From: Frankiaceae bacterium
Lineage (GTDB): Bacteria > Actinomycetota > Actinomycetes > BP-191
NCBI GenBank assembly: GCA_030840645.1
Contig: JAVEEC010000115.1
Coordinates: 1 to 43,404, forward strand
DNA: 43,404 bases
Direction of reading: 5' to 3'
In this document: piece after piece, positions 8,704-17,163 of the stretch
Numbering within the stretch: the stretch's first letter is position 1
How the letters are laid out: every line of letters begins with the position of its first letter
Notes under the pieces: model-generated
What the model saw: only the letters and a program-made list of their open reading frames with translations
The model's database searches: none
What the model was told of the DNA's origin: nothing
Translations under genes and position numbers: made by a program

Positions 8704-9045
8704 ATGGGGCTCTTCCGCCGCAAGCCGCGGCCTGGGACGCTGCGGCGCGCCGACTCCGACGACGTCGCGCACCTCGCCGCGTGGGCCGCGTCGCGGCGCG
8801 GGGTGGAGGCGTACGTCGAGCCGCGGACCGCCGTGACCGACACGACGGTGGCGTTCGTGGCGCACGACGGCGAGTGGACGCGGCGCCGGGTGGAGGACGA
8901 GCGGGCCGCCGCCGAGCTCGGCAAGCGCCTCGGCATCCCGGTGTACGACGTCCACGCCACCGGCTACCCGCCGCGGATGCGCGAGTGGACCCGCCTGCGC
9001 GCCGAGGCCGAGAAGGCCGCGCGCCGCGGCCCGGAGCCGGCATGA
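8704..9045 (+). CDS. conserved small actinobacterial protein
   Basis: A 113-residue basic protein (MGLFRRKPRPGTLRRADSDD...) with a core reading VEAYVEPRTAVTDTTVAFVAHDGEWTRRRV and a C-terminal helix. The EPRT...T..V..V..DGEWTRRR pattern recurs in unnamed proteins next to lpdA in other actinobacteria, as I recall; no function is established. No signal peptide or membrane helix. It overlaps the methyltransferase start by 4 nt (ATGA), so the two are translationally coupled. The start ATG 8704 is only 84 bp from the divergent lpdA start and has no clear Shine-Dalgarno. Confidence 0.72.
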   Translation: MGLFRRKPRPGTLRRADSDDVAHLAAWAASRRGVEAYVEPRTAVTDTTVAFVAHDGEWTRRRVEDERAAAELGKRLGIPVYDVHATGYPPRMREWTRLRAEAEKAARRGPEPA

Positions 9046-9773
9046 CCGGTAACTACGTCACCACCCGCCCCCTGGCGAGCCGCATCGCCATCCACGAGTA
9101 CGGCACCAACCCCGTGCCGTGGTACGCCTGGGTGCACGGCCTCCTCGCGCCGTACGCGGGACCCGTCCTCGAGGTCGGCGCGGGCACGGGCGCGCTCTGG
9201 TCCGGCGTCGAGCACCCGCCGCTGGTGCTGACCGACGGATCGCCCGCGATGTGCGCCACGCTCCGTACGGCGGTCCCGGACGCCGCCGTGGCGCGGGCCG
9301 GTGCCGACCGGCTGCCCTTCGCGGACGGGGTGTTCGGCACGGCGCTCGCCAACCACGTGCTGTACCACGTCGCCGACCCGGCAACGGCGCTCGCCGAGCT
9401 GCGCCGGGTCCTGCGACCGGGCGGCCGGGTCGCCGTCGCGACCAACGGCGCCGGGCACATGGCCGAGGCGTCGGAGCTCGCCGTCTCGATCGGGCTGCCG
9501 CCGGTCGACGTCCACGAGCACTTCCCGGCCGAGGCGGCGCCGGCCGCGCTGGCGCTGGCGTTCGACGACGTGGTGTCGCGCCGCTACGAGGACACGCTGG
9601 TCGTCACCGACGCGGGAGCCGTCGTCGCGTACGTCGCCAGCCTCGCGGACCGCCCGTTGACGCGGGACGAGGAGGACGCGGTCGCCGCTCCGGTGAGCGC
9701 CGCGATCGCGCGGGACGGCGCGTTCCGGATCGGCAAGCACGCCGTGCTGGTGACGGCCGTCAGGGCCGGGTGA
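9042..9773 (+). CDS. SAM-dependent class I methyltransferase
   Basis: The 243-residue cytoplasmic protein has the Rossmann methyltransferase motifs in order: motif I VLEVGAGTGALWSGV (about 38-52), the acidic end of strand 2 in LTDGSPAMC, motif II/III ADRLPFADGVFGTALANHVLYHV, and LRRVLRPGGRVAVATNG. This is the Methyltransf_11 pattern, with small-molecule substrates common. Start ATG overlaps the previous gene's stop (ATGA). Its 3' end overlaps the convergent propeller gene by 14 nt. The substrate cannot be inferred. Confidence 0.85.
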   Translation: MTGNYVTTRPLASRIAIHEYGTNPVPWYAWVHGLLAPYAGPVLEVGAGTGALWSGVEHPPLVLTDGSPAMCATLRTAVPDAAVARAGADRLPFADGVFGTALANHVLYHVADPATALAELRRVLRPGGRVAVATNGAGHMAEASELAVSIGLPPVDVHEHFPAEAAPAALALAFDDVVSRRYEDTLVVTDAGAVVAYVASLADRPLTRDEEDAVAAPVSAAIARDGAFRIGKHAVLVTAVRAG

Positions 9774-12042
9774 GCCGCTCCCACGACGCGCCGTCGGACA
9801 TGCCGTAGAGCAGGCCGCCCTCGTAGAGCGCGAACGCGTGCGTCCCGTCCACCACGACGAACGCCTGCAGCGGGCTCGTCACGTCGAGCCCCGGCATCAC
9901 CCGCCACGTCGCTCCACCGTCGCGGGTGACGCGCACGGAGCGGTCGCCCGCGCGGAACGCGAGGTCCGGCGACACGGCGACGAACGTGGCGCCGCCCTCG
10001 TCGCCCGTGCGGGCCGTCCGCCACGTCGCCCCGCCGTCGCGCGACCGGGCGACGAAGTGTGCCGCGCTGTCGCCGCAGAGGACGCGGAGGTCGTCGGCGG
10101 CCGTCGCGGAGAGGGTGCGCCAGGCGGCGCGCGGGCACGGCGCGGGGTAACGGGCCCACGTCCTGCCGCCGTCGGCGGTCGCGCGGAACTTCGGGTCGTC
10201 GCCGCCGTACGTCCCGTCGTCGACGAGGTACGCGTGCGTCGCGTCGACCGCCGCGAGCGACCCGTGCTCGACCAGGTCGGCCCCCGCCTCGCCGGTGAGC
10301 GGCCCGCCAGTGGTCGCGCCGTGCCCGACCCAGGCGCCGCAGAACATCGACGCGCAGCCCTCGTAGTGCAGTGCCCAGACGACGCCGTCGCGGGCCACGA
10401 CGTCGCCGGTGTAGCCGCCGACGTTCTGCCAGTGCAGGCCGCCGTCGTGGGTCTCGACCAGCGCGTCGCCGTAGAGCCAGCCGTTGCGCGCGTCGGCGAA
10501 CGTCACCGACCGCACGCCGTTCGCCGACCGGCCCTCGTCGGTCTGCCACGTCCCGGGCGGGCCCGGCGCGACGCGCCACGTCCGGCCGCCGTCTCCGGTC
10601 GCGCGCAGGACGGCCCGGCAGGTCTTGGCGACGCAGCGCTCGCCGACCGCGTACCCGTGCGCGGCGTCGTAGAACGACAGCCCGGTCCAGCGCACGTCCT
10701 TGTCGGCCGGCGCGGCCGGGACCCGTGACGTCGCGAGCGCGGGCGGCGTCGACGTGGCGGGTGCCGCGTCCGGCGGGAGCGCGAGCCGTTCCCACGTCGT
10801 GCCGTCGGTGGTCCGCCAGAGGACGCCCTGGTCGCCCATCGCCCAGGCGTGACGGGCGTCGGAGACGTCGATGTTGCTGTAGCCGTACCCGCTCTTGGCG
10901 GTGCCCTCGGCCTGCTCCCACGTCGCGCCGCCGTCGGTGGTCACGAGCAGCCGCGCGGGGACCAGCGTGGTGGCGTACGCCGTCGTGGCGGAGACGGACG
11001 TGAGGTCGGTCAGCTCGCCGGCCTCGGGCGGCGCGGGGAGCGCGCGCCAGGTCGTGCCCCTGTCGGCGGAGGTGAACGCCTGCTTCGGCACGCGGTGCAG
11101 CGTGCGGTCCTCGGCGTCGACCTCGCCCGAGCAGACCAGCAGCAACGGCCGGCCCGCACCCGCCGACAGCGCCGCCGACACCGCGTCGGGGCAGGGGTTG
11201 GTCGCGGGCTGCCACGTCGCGCCGCCGTCCGCGGTGCGGTGCAGGGTCGCCGGCGAGCCACCCGCGGCGTCGAACGTGAGCAGGTAGCCGTGGCGTTCAC
11301 CGGCGCGGCGCACGAGCGTCGAGCCGATGGTCGCGGGCATGAGCAGGTCGGCGACGGCGAACGGGCGCCGGCCGAGGGTCGCCGTACGGACGACGACGTC
11401 GCAGTCGTCCTCGACCGGGCAGCCGCGTTCGGTGACCCAGACGGAGCGCCCCGCGACCTGGATACCGGCGACCTTGCTCGGCTGCGGCACGCGCGTCCAG
11501 GTGCGCGCGCCGTCGTGGGTCACGTAGAGGTCGGGGTTGAACGCGAACCCCTCCTCGGCGTCGACCATCCGGATCGACCGGGCGCCGCCGCCGGCCGGGT
11601 CCTGCTCCGTGTACGACGACCGCGGGACGCCACGCGCGACGACGACCTCGGGGCCCCACGTCGAGCCGCCGTCGTCGGTCCGCCAGGTGGCCGTCGTACA
11701 GCCGTCCTCGACGCAGCGCAGCCCGAGCGCCCATCCGGTGTCCGCTCCGACGAAGTCGAAGTCGGTGACGATGTAGTCGTGGTCGGCGCGCGGCGGCGTG
11801 TACCGCTCGTTGTGCACGACGCGGTTGATCGCGGTGCTCTTGGCGACGACGCCGGAGGACGTGTCGCGGTCGCGCTGCCCGAGCAGCGCCATGCCGCTCG
11901 CCGTGCCGACCAGCGCGAGCGCGCACGTCACCGCGATCGTCCGGCGCTGCTTGCGGTGCCGCCGACGCGCGCGCAACGCGTCGAGCGGCGGGGGGGTGAC
12001 CGCGCCTTCGAGACCTCGCCGGAGGCCGTCCCAGTCAGCCAC
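9760..12042 (-). CDS. membrane-anchored BNR/Asp-box beta-propeller protein coupled to the sigma factor
   Basis: A 760-residue protein with a short basic cytoplasmic tail (1-35), one membrane helix (about 36-54) and a large predicted extracytoplasmic region. At least twelve Asp-box-like turns of the form GGxTWxxx occur (for example GGSTWGPEV, GARTWTRVP, GGATWQPA, RGTTWRAL, GGRTWRVA, GGLHWQNV, GGATWRVM, DGASWERL), as in sialidase/Ycf48/sortilin propellers, enough for one or two propellers. Paired cysteines (such as GLRCVEDGCTT and GCPVEDDCD) suggest extracytoplasmic disulfides. Its GTG start overlaps the sigma gene by 8 nt. There is no zinc anti-sigma motif in the tail, so an anti-sigma role is inferred only from coupling. 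It could instead be a regulated surface protein. Confidence 0.85.
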   Translation of the reverse strand: MADWDGLRRGLEGAVTPPPLDALRARRRHRKQRRTIAVTCALALVGTASGMALLGQRDRDTSSGVVAKSTAINRVVHNERYTPPRADHDYIVTDFDFVGADTGWALGLRCVEDGCTTATWRTDDGGSTWGPEVVVARGVPRSSYTEQDPAGGGARSIRMVDAEEGFAFNPDLYVTHDGARTWTRVPQPSKVAGIQVAGRSVWVTERGCPVEDDCDVVVRTATLGRRPFAVADLLMPATIGSTLVRRAGERHGYLLTFDAAGGSPATLHRTADGGATWQPATNPCPDAVSAALSAGAGRPLLLVCSGEVDAEDRTLHRVPKQAFTSADRGTTWRALPAPPEAGELTDLTSVSATTAYATTLVPARLLVTTDGGATWEQAEGTAKSGYGYSNIDVSDARHAWAMGDQGVLWRTTDGTTWERLALPPDAAPATSTPPALATSRVPAAPADKDVRWTGLSFYDAAHGYAVGERCVAKTCRAVLRATGDGGRTWRVAPGPPGTWQTDEGRSANGVRSVTFADARNGWLYGDALVETHDGGLHWQNVGGYTGDVVARDGVVWALHYEGCASMFCGAWVGHGATTGGPLTGEAGADLVEHGSLAAVDATHAYLVDDGTYGGDDPKFRATADGGRTWARYPAPCPRAAWRTLSATAADDLRVLCGDSAAHFVARSRDGGATWRTARTGDEGGATFVAVSPDLAFRAGDRSVRVTRDGGATWRVMPGLDVTSPLQAFVVVDGTHAFALYEGGLLYGMSDGASWERLTRP

Positions 12043-12532
12043 CGGCCAGCGCCTCCTCGTCCAAGCCGAGCATGCCCGCGAGGGCGGCGCGGCCGCGCGA
12101 CAGGCGCGCCTTGATCGTGCCGCTCGGCGCGCCGACCGCGGCGGCCACCTCGTCGACGGAGAGGCCGACGAAGTGGTGCAGCACCAGCGCCTCGCGCTGC
12201 GCCTCTGGCAGCGTCTTCATCGCGCTCATCAACGCCACGTGGTCCGGCGAGAGGTCCGGCTCGGCGTGCGGTACGCCGTGGCGTACCAGCGCGGCCGCGC
12301 CGCGGACCGTACGGCGGAACCTGCTGCGGGCGAGGTTCAGGGCGACGGTCCGCAGCCACGCCTCGGGGGAGTCGTACGTCCGCACCTGGTCCCACCGGCT
12401 CATGGCGCGCATGAACGCCTCCTGCACGACGTCCTCCGCCTCCTGCCGGTTGCCGGTCACCGCATAGAGCTGCGCGACGAGCCTGCGATAGGAGCCGGTG
12501 TAGAGGTCGTCCAACGTCCCGTTCGCCGGCAC
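12035..12532 (-). CDS. SigE-family ECF RNA polymerase sigma factor
   Basis: A 165-residue extracytoplasmic-function sigma factor. Region 2 (about 8-75) includes DDLYTGSYRRLVAQLYAVTG, EAEDVVQEAFMRAMSRW and AWLRTVALNLARSRFRR; region 4 (about 98-150) includes LMSAMKTLPEAQREALVLHHFVGLSVDEVA and GTIKARLSRGR. This fits the Streptomyces SigE-family group of short ECFs. GTG at 12532 was chosen for its GAGGGG about 6-9 nt upstream and its match to family N-termini; an ATG at 12595 would add 21 residues. It is followed with 8-nt overlap by the propeller gene. An inverted repeat upstream may be regulatory. Confidence 0.9.
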   Translation of the reverse strand: MPANGTLDDLYTGSYRRLVAQLYAVTGNRQEAEDVVQEAFMRAMSRWDQVRTYDSPEAWLRTVALNLARSRFRRTVRGAAALVRHGVPHAEPDLSPDHVALMSAMKTLPEAQREALVLHHFVGLSVDEVAAAVGAPSGTIKARLSRGRAALAGMLGLDEEALAGG

Positions 12533-12603
12533 CGCACCCCCCTCACAGTCCGCGCCGTCACAGGGACGACGCCCCGGCCCCCTTGACGGTTGCATCCGAT
12601 TCG

Positions 12604-12660
12604 CTCGTTCTGTGCAGGTCACCCGCCCCCTCTCGAGCGTGGTGATCTTCACAGAACGAG
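12604..12660. repeat. 11-bp perfect inverted repeat upstream of the sigma gene
   Basis: CTCGTTCTGTG at 12604-12614 is the exact reverse complement of CACAGAACGAG at 12650-12660, with 35 nt between. It lies after the pepA stop (12679) and before the sigma start, both on the minus strand. An extra GAACGAG follows at 12663-12669. It could be a paired operator, a long-loop terminator of pepA, or both. No U-tract is seen. Confidence 0.6.
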
Positions 12661-12678
12661 GTGAACGAGCTGGACGGG

Positions 12679-14184
12679 CTAGCGGGCGGCCTCGTCCTCG
12701 GCGAGCTGGAGGAAGGTCCGTACCGGCACGCCCGTCCCGCCCTTCGGGGTGTAGCCCCAGGCGTCGTTGGTGTTGAACGCGGGGCCCGCGATGTCGAGGT
12801 GGGCCCACGGCATGCCCTCCGGCACGAACTCCCGCAGGAACACGCCGGCGACCAGCATGCCGCCGTAGCGGTCGCCGGTGTTGACGATGTCGGCGACGTC
12901 GGAGTCGATCGACTTCCGCAGCTCGCCCGGCAGCGGCATCGGCCACAGCTGCTCGCCCGCGACCTCGGCGGCGGCGGCGATGCGCGACCGCAGGTCGTCG
13001 TCGTTGCTCATCAGGCCCGACGTCCGCATGCCGAGCGCGACGATCTGCGCGCCGGTCAGCGTCGCGACGTCGACGATCATGTCGGGCTTCTCCTCGCCCG
13101 CGCGGGTGATCGCGTCCCCGAGGATGAGACGGCCCTCGGCATCGGTGTTGAGGACCTCGACCCGCTTCCCCTTGTACATCGTGAGAACGTCGCCCGGCCG
13201 GATCGCGGCGCCACTTGGCATGTTCTCTGCGGTGGGGACCCAGCCGGTGACGTTGACCTTGACGCCGAGTCGCGCGATTGCGGTCAGTGCCGCGACGACG
13301 CTGGCCGCGCCGGCCATGTCGGACTTCATCGCCTCCATCGACGCGGACGGCTTGATGGAGATGCCGCCGGAGTCGAACGTCACGCCCTTGCCGACCAGCG
13401 CGATCGTGCGCTTGGCCTTCGGGTGCGTGTAGCCGATGCGGACGAGCCGGGGCGGGTTGGCCGAGCCCTGGCCGACGCCGAGGATGCCGCCGTACCCGCC
13501 CTTGCGCAGCGCCTTCTCGTCCATCACGTCGACGGTGCAGCCGGCCTTGGTGGCCTCGGTGCGCGCGACGTCGGCGAGGTCGGCGGGGTGCAGGTCGCCG
13601 GGCGGGGTGTTGACCAGGTCGCGGGTCAGCGCGGTCGCGGCGGCGACGGTCTCGGCGCGCTTGGCGGCGTTCGTCGCGGCCCGGCCCTTGGGGTCGTTGG
13701 TCGCGACGACCATCGACTGCACAGGGCCCTTGCGACCGGTGAGGGAGGCGTTGCGGAAGCGGGTGAAGTCGTACGCCCCCAGCAGCGCGCCCTCGGCGAC
13801 GGCGCGCAGCGCGGCACCGGCGTCGACGCCGGTGTGCAGCGCGAGCGTCGTGGCCGCGCGCCGTACGCCGGCCGCGGCGCGGACCCCGGCACCCGCGGCG
13901 CGGCGCAGGGTCTCCGCGGTGACGTTGCCGGCGTCGCCGAGGCCGACCACGACGACGCTGGACGCGCCGAGGTCACCGGGCGCGGGGAGGCGGACGCACT
14001 CGTCCTCGTTGCCGACGAAGCCGACATCGCCGAGCGTCCTGCCGAGCCGGCCGCCGAACGCCTTGTCGACGGCGGCGTTACCGGCCGCGAGGACGGGGCC
14101 CTTGGGGCCCTTGGCGGCACCGACGACGAGCACGTCGGTCTTGGCGGCCGCGACATCCGGGCCGGCGAGCGAGAGCGAGGTCAT
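12679..14184 (-). CDS. pepA: leucyl aminopeptidase (family M17)
   Basis: Cytoplasmic dizinc/dimanganese aminopeptidase removing N-terminal residues from peptides. The 501-residue protein has a variable N-terminal domain and the M17 catalytic domain: [18 protein letters not shown] with a catalytic-site lysine, [11 protein letters not shown], the family signature NTDAEGRL with metal ligands, and [10 protein letters not shown]. tuberculosis Rv2213 is the equivalent gene in this neighbourhood. The ATG at 14184 begins [21 protein letters not shown], as in homologues. It is divergent from gcvT across a repeat-rich 180-bp gap. Confidence 0.95.
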   Translation of the reverse strand: MTSLSLAGPDVAAAKTDVLVVGAAKGPKGPVLAAGNAAVDKAFGGRLGRTLGDVGFVGNEDECVRLPAPGDLGASSVVVVGLGDAGNVTAETLRRAAGAGVRAAAGVRRAATTLALHTGVDAGAALRAVAEGALLGAYDFTRFRNASLTGRKGPVQSMVVATNDPKGRAATNAAKRAETVAAATALTRDLVNTPPGDLHPADLADVARTEATKAGCTVDVMDEKALRKGGYGGILGVGQGSANPPRLVRIGYTHPKAKRTIALVGKGVTFDSGGISIKPSASMEAMKSDMAGAASVVAALTAIARLGVKVNVTGWVPTAENMPSGAAIRPGDVLTMYKGKRVEVLNTDAEGRLILGDAITRAGEEKPDMIVDVATLTGAQIVALGMRTSGLMSNDDDLRSRIAAAAEVAGEQLWPMPLPGELRKSIDSDVADIVNTGDRYGGMLVAGVFLREFVPEGMPWAHLDIAGPAFNTNDAWGYTPKGGTGVPVRTFLQLAEDEAAR

Positions 14185-14212
14185 GGCCGGACTCTACCGG
14201 CGCCCCCCGCCC

Positions 14213-14304
14213 GGCTACCGGTGGGTACGGCCTGGCTACCGGTGAGTACCGGCGTCGGCGTTCACCGCTTGCGCTGGGCGCGCGGCCCGTACTCACCGGT
14301 AGCC
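14213..14304. repeat. palindromic dispersed element, copy 1 (with extra tandem arm)
   Basis: GGCTACCGGTGAGTAC (14234-14249) and its exact reverse complement GTACTCACCGGTAGCC (14289-14304) flank a 39-nt centre. A third arm with one mismatch (GGCTACCGGTGGGTAC, 14213-14228) stands just outside. The same two 16-bp arms with a 39-nt centre recur at 33726-33796, and the centres align best when one is reversed. This copy sits between divergent pepA and gcvT. A REP-like or MITE-like element is the best description. Confidence 0.85.
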
Positions 14305-14308
14305 CCGC

Positions 14309-14348
14309 GGGGTGGGGGCGGGCGGGGGCGCGGGCGGGGGCGGCGGGG
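14309..14348 (+). other. G-run tract with strong G-quadruplex potential upstream of gcvT
   Basis: Seven runs of 3-5 guanines (14309-14312, 14314-14318, 14320-14322, 14324-14328, 14332-14334, 14336-14340, 14345-14348) are separated mostly by single nucleotides on the gcvT coding strand. The tract ends 16 nt before the GTG start, next to the presumed -10 box, so it would lie in promoter DNA rather than mRNA if gcvT is leaderless. Confidence 0.7.
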
Positions 14349-14351
14349 CGG

Positions 14352-14357
14352 TAGCGT
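14352..14357 (+). promoter_or_regulatory. gcvT -10 box (leaderless type)
   Basis: TAGCGT ends 7 nt before the GTG at 14365, the spacing seen at several other genes in this window. It supports transcription starting at the start codon. Confidence 0.45.
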
Positions 14358-14364
14358 CGCCGCC

Positions 14365-15459
14365 GTGACCGACCTCAAGCGCACGTCGTTGCACGACCGC
14401 CACACCGCTCTCGGCGCCAAGCTCGCCGACTTCGGCGGCTGGGAGATGCCGATCGAGTACCCCGGCGGCGGGGTGCTCGCCGAGCATGCCGCCGTCCGCG
14501 AGCGGGTCGGGCTGTTCGACGTCTCGCACCTCGGCAAGGCGTCGGTCACCGGGCCGGGGGCGGTGGCGTTCGTCAACGGCTGCCTCACCAACGACCTCCG
14601 CAAGATCGGACCTGGGCAGGCGCAGTACACGCTCTGCTGCGACCCGTCCGGCGGCGTCGTCGACGACCTGATCGCGTACGTCCGCGCCGACGACGACGTG
14701 CTCCTCGTCCCGAACGCCGCCAACACGGCCGCGGTCGTCGACCGGCTCGTCGCCGCCGCGCCGGCCGGCATCGACGTCATGAACATGCACGAGGCGTACG
14801 CGATCCTCGCGGTCCAGGGCCCGCGCTCGCCGGGCGTCCTGCGGGCGTTGGGACTGACCGAGGACCTCGCGTACATGGCGTTCGCGGAGGACGCGTGGCA
14901 CGGCCACGCCGTCATCGTCTGCCGCACCGGGTACACCGGCGAGCACGGGTACGAGCTGCTCGCGCGCTGGGACGACGCGGACGCGCTCTGGGACGCGGCG
15001 CTGCACGCGGTCCGCGAGCACGACGGGCTGCCGTGCGGGCTCGGCGCGCGGGACACGCTGCGGACCGAGATGGGGTACCCGCTGCACGGCCACGAGCTGT
15101 CGCTCGACATCACTCCCGTCCAGGCCCGTTGCGGCTGGGCGGTGGGCTGGTCGAAGGAGTCGTTCTGGGGCCGCGAAGCGCTCCTCGCGGAGAAGTCGAC
15201 GGGACCGTCGCGGCTGCTGTGGGGGCTGCGCCCGGCCGACCGCGCGATCCCGCGCGCCGGGATGGCCGCGTACTCCGGCGACGACGTCGTGGGCGAGGTG
15301 ACCAGCGGGACGTTCTCCCCGACGCTGCGCGCCGGGATCGGGCTCGCGCTGCTCGCGTCGGGCGTCGGCGAGGGCGACACCGTCGAGGTAGACGTGCGCG
15401 GGAGGCGTTCGCCGATGGAGGTCGTGAAGCCGCCGTTCGTGAAGGCCGCGCCGAAGTGA
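14365..15459 (+). CDS. gcvT: aminomethyltransferase (glycine cleavage T protein)
   Basis: T subunit of the glycine cleavage system, moving the aminomethyl carbon from lipoyl-GcvH to tetrahydrofolate. The 364-residue protein has [28 protein letters not shown] at the start, [25 protein letters not shown] (folate site), [19 protein letters not shown], and [18 protein letters not shown] near the C-terminus, all family hallmarks. GTG at 14365 gives the standard N-terminus ([12 protein letters not shown]). gcvP and gcvH are not in the window; Rv2211c is the corresponding M. tuberculosis gene in this neighbourhood. Confidence 0.95.
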   Translation: MTDLKRTSLHDRHTALGAKLADFGGWEMPIEYPGGGVLAEHAAVRERVGLFDVSHLGKASVTGPGAVAFVNGCLTNDLRKIGPGQAQYTLCCDPSGGVVDDLIAYVRADDDVLLVPNAANTAAVVDRLVAAAPAGIDVMNMHEAYAILAVQGPRSPGVLRALGLTEDLAYMAFAEDAWHGHAVIVCRTGYTGEHGYELLARWDDADALWDAALHAVREHDGLPCGLGARDTLRTEMGYPLHGHELSLDITPVQARCGWAVGWSKESFWGREALLAEKSTGPSRLLWGLRPADRAIPRAGMAAYSGDDVVGEVTSGTFSPTLRAGIGLALLASGVGEGDTVEVDVRGRRSPMEVVKPPFVKAAPK

Positions 15460-15797
15460 GCGCGCGGCTCGACCGCCTGCGCGCGCTCTGCCTCTCGCTG
15501 CCCGAGGCGACCGAGCAGGTGACGTGGGGAACGGACCTGACGTTCCGGGTCCGCGACAAGATCTTCGCGATCACCGGCGAGGACGCCGGCGGCGTCTCCG
15601 TGAAGGCGACGAAGGAGGACCAGGCCGCACTGGTCGCGTCCGACCCGCGGGTCACGGTGGCGGCGTACGTCGGCAGGTTCGGCTGGGTCTCCGTCGACCT
15701 CAGCGGCAAGGGGCTGGACTGGACGATGGTCGAGGAGCTGGTCCGCGACTCGTACCGCCTGATCGCGCCGAAGAAGCTCGCGGCGCTCGTCCCCTAG
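15456..15797 (+). CDS. MmcQ/YjbR family protein
   Basis: A 113-residue cytoplasmic protein with the MmcQ/YjbR fold pattern: [27 protein letters not shown] near the start, [14 protein letters not shown] in the middle, and [37 protein letters not shown] at the end. Members resemble a double-wing DNA-binding fold but molecular function is not established. GTG start overlaps the gcvT stop by 4 nt (GTGA). Its TAG stop is the other strand of the DUF421 gene's TAG: the four bases CTAG at 15794-15797 end both genes. Confidence 0.88.
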   Translation: MSARLDRLRALCLSLPEATEQVTWGTDLTFRVRDKIFAITGEDAGGVSVKATKEDQAALVASDPRVTVAAYVGRFGWVSVDLSGKGLDWTMVEELVRDSYRLIAPKKLAALVP

Positions 15798-16345
15798 CCG
15801 GCCTTGGCCAGCAACGCGTCGAGCTTGCGCTCGAGGCGTTCGACGTCGGCGGCCGTGGCGTTGCGCGCCTCGGGCCTCAGCTCGACGACGATCGCGCCGC
15901 CGGGTTCGAGCGTCGCGCGCCGCACCTCGGACAGGTCGCTCGCCCCCTGCCGCAGGATCGCGGCGGTCACGTCGGCGGGGCGCAGCCCCTCGCGTCGCAG
16001 CGCGTCCGCCAGCAGCCGCCCGTCGTCCACGAGCACCGTCGGCGTGCCCTCGAACACCGTCGCCAGCGTGTCGTTCCTGTTCACGACGCGGACGACGACG
16101 GAGTTGACGCCGATGAGAACGGCGGCGCCGATCAGGCCGCCGAGGAGGCTGTCGTCGGGGCCGATGACGGCGTTCTGCACGACGTTGGAGAGGAGCAAGA
16201 CGACGACCAGGTCGAACGTGTTCAGCTGGGCCAGGTCGCGCTTGCCCGCGAGCCGCAGCAGGACGGCGATGGCGCCGTAGACGGCGACCGTGCGCAGCAC
16301 CTTCTCGGTCAGCGGGATGCCGACGTGGAACAGGTGGGCGGACAT
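15794..16345 (-). CDS. DUF421 (YetF-like) membrane protein
   Basis: A 183-residue protein with three N-terminal membrane segments (about 17-95), then the soluble DUF421 domain (TLATVFEGTPTVLVDDGRLLADALRREGLRPADVTAAILRQG), followed by a helical tail. The motif GKRDLAQLNTFDLVVVLLLSNVVQNAV is typical of YetF-like proteins, whose function is poorly known. The ATG at 16345 is 14 nt after the cobS stop, so it is probably the last gene of the riboswitch operon. No link to B12 is known for the family. Confidence 0.88.
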   Translation of the reverse strand: MSAHLFHVGIPLTEKVLRTVAVYGAIAVLLRLAGKRDLAQLNTFDLVVVLLLSNVVQNAVIGPDDSLLGGLIGAAVLIGVNSVVVRVVNRNDTLATVFEGTPTVLVDDGRLLADALRREGLRPADVTAAILRQGASDLSEVRRATLEPGGAIVVELRPEARNATAADVERLERKLDALLAKAG

Positions 16346-16359
16346 GGGCGCCTCCGGGG

Positions 16360-17163
16360 TCAGCGGCCTTCGAAGATGTTCAGCGCGAACACGATCAACG
16401 TCACCATCGTCGCGACCTCGACCTGCGCGCCGAGGACGTCGCCGTTGACGCCGCCGAACCGGCGGACCGCCCTGGCGCGCAGCACGTGTGCCGCGGCGAG
16501 GCCCGCGACGACGGCGAGCGCGGCGTGCAGCCCGCCGCCGAGGCCGCGGCGGTCGTCGAGGTTGCCGCCGGCGAACGCGCCCGCCGTCACGACCACCGCC
16601 CAGCCCCAGGCGAGCCACGACGGCACCGAGCCGTCGACCAGCGCGCCGAGCCCGCCGACGTCGAACACCGGCGTCCGCGGCGTCACCGACATCGTCGCCG
16701 CGAGCCGGCCGGTGATGACGGCGAAGACCAGCGCGATGGTGGCGCGGCCGATCGTGACGCTGGCGGCGTACGCGCCGACCTGCGTCAGCAGCACGAGCAC
16801 CAGCACGACGACACCGAACGGCCCGACCGTGCCCTGCTTCATCAGCGCGATCGCCTCCTCGGGCCCGCGGAGGCTGCCGAGCCCGTCGGCGGTGTCGGCG
16901 AGGCCGTCGAGGTGCAGCGCCCGCGTCGCGACAGCGATGGTCCCGATCGCGCAGACGCCCGCGAACACCGGCGAGGCGTCGTACGCCGTCAGGTCCCTGA
17001 CCGCCCACGTGACGAACGCCGCCACGGCGCCGATGACGAACCCCACGACCGGCGCGAACGCCATCGCCACCCGCGCATCGGCGAGCGTCGGCGGCGGCAC
17101 GTCGACCCGCCACGCGGTCAGCAGCGAGAACGACAGCCGGACGCCGCGGATCAGCGACCTCAC
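16360..17163 (-). CDS. cobS: adenosylcobinamide-GDP ribazoletransferase (cobalamin synthase)
   Basis: Integral membrane enzyme condensing adenosylcobinamide-GDP with alpha-ribazole(-phosphate), the closing step of nucleotide-loop assembly. The 267-residue protein shows family features: [15 protein letters not shown] at the N-terminus, [17 protein letters not shown] (HLDGLAD acidic motif) and a conserved [11 protein letters not shown], plus several membrane helices through to the C-terminus. GTG start overlaps the cobT stop by 4 nt (GTGA). Rv2207-Rv2208 (cobT-cobS) are adjacent in M. tuberculosis too. Confidence 0.93.
   Translation of the reverse strand: MRSLIRGVRLSFSLLTAWRVDVPPPTLADARVAMAFAPVVGFVIGAVAAFVTWAVRDLTAYDASPVFAGVCAIGTIAVATRALHLDGLADTADGLGSLRGPEEAIALMKQGTVGPFGVVVLVLVLLTQVGAYAASVTIGRATIALVFAVITGRLAATMSVTPRTPVFDVGGLGALVDGSVPSWLAWGWAVVVTAGAFAGGNLDDRRGLGGGLHAALAVVAGLAAAHVLRARAVRRFGGVNGDVLGAQVEVATMVTLIVFALNIFEGR

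Noticed and set aside
12035..12946. Long N-terminal extension of the sigma factor
   Set aside because: It overlaps pepA in another frame and has no sigma motif; a GTG with a GAGGGG Shine-Dalgarno lies at 12532.
12661..14364. Upstream extension of the gcvT frame on the plus strand
   Set aside because: It is antisense to pepA and low-complexity Arg/Gly/Asp-rich; gcvT homology begins at 14365.
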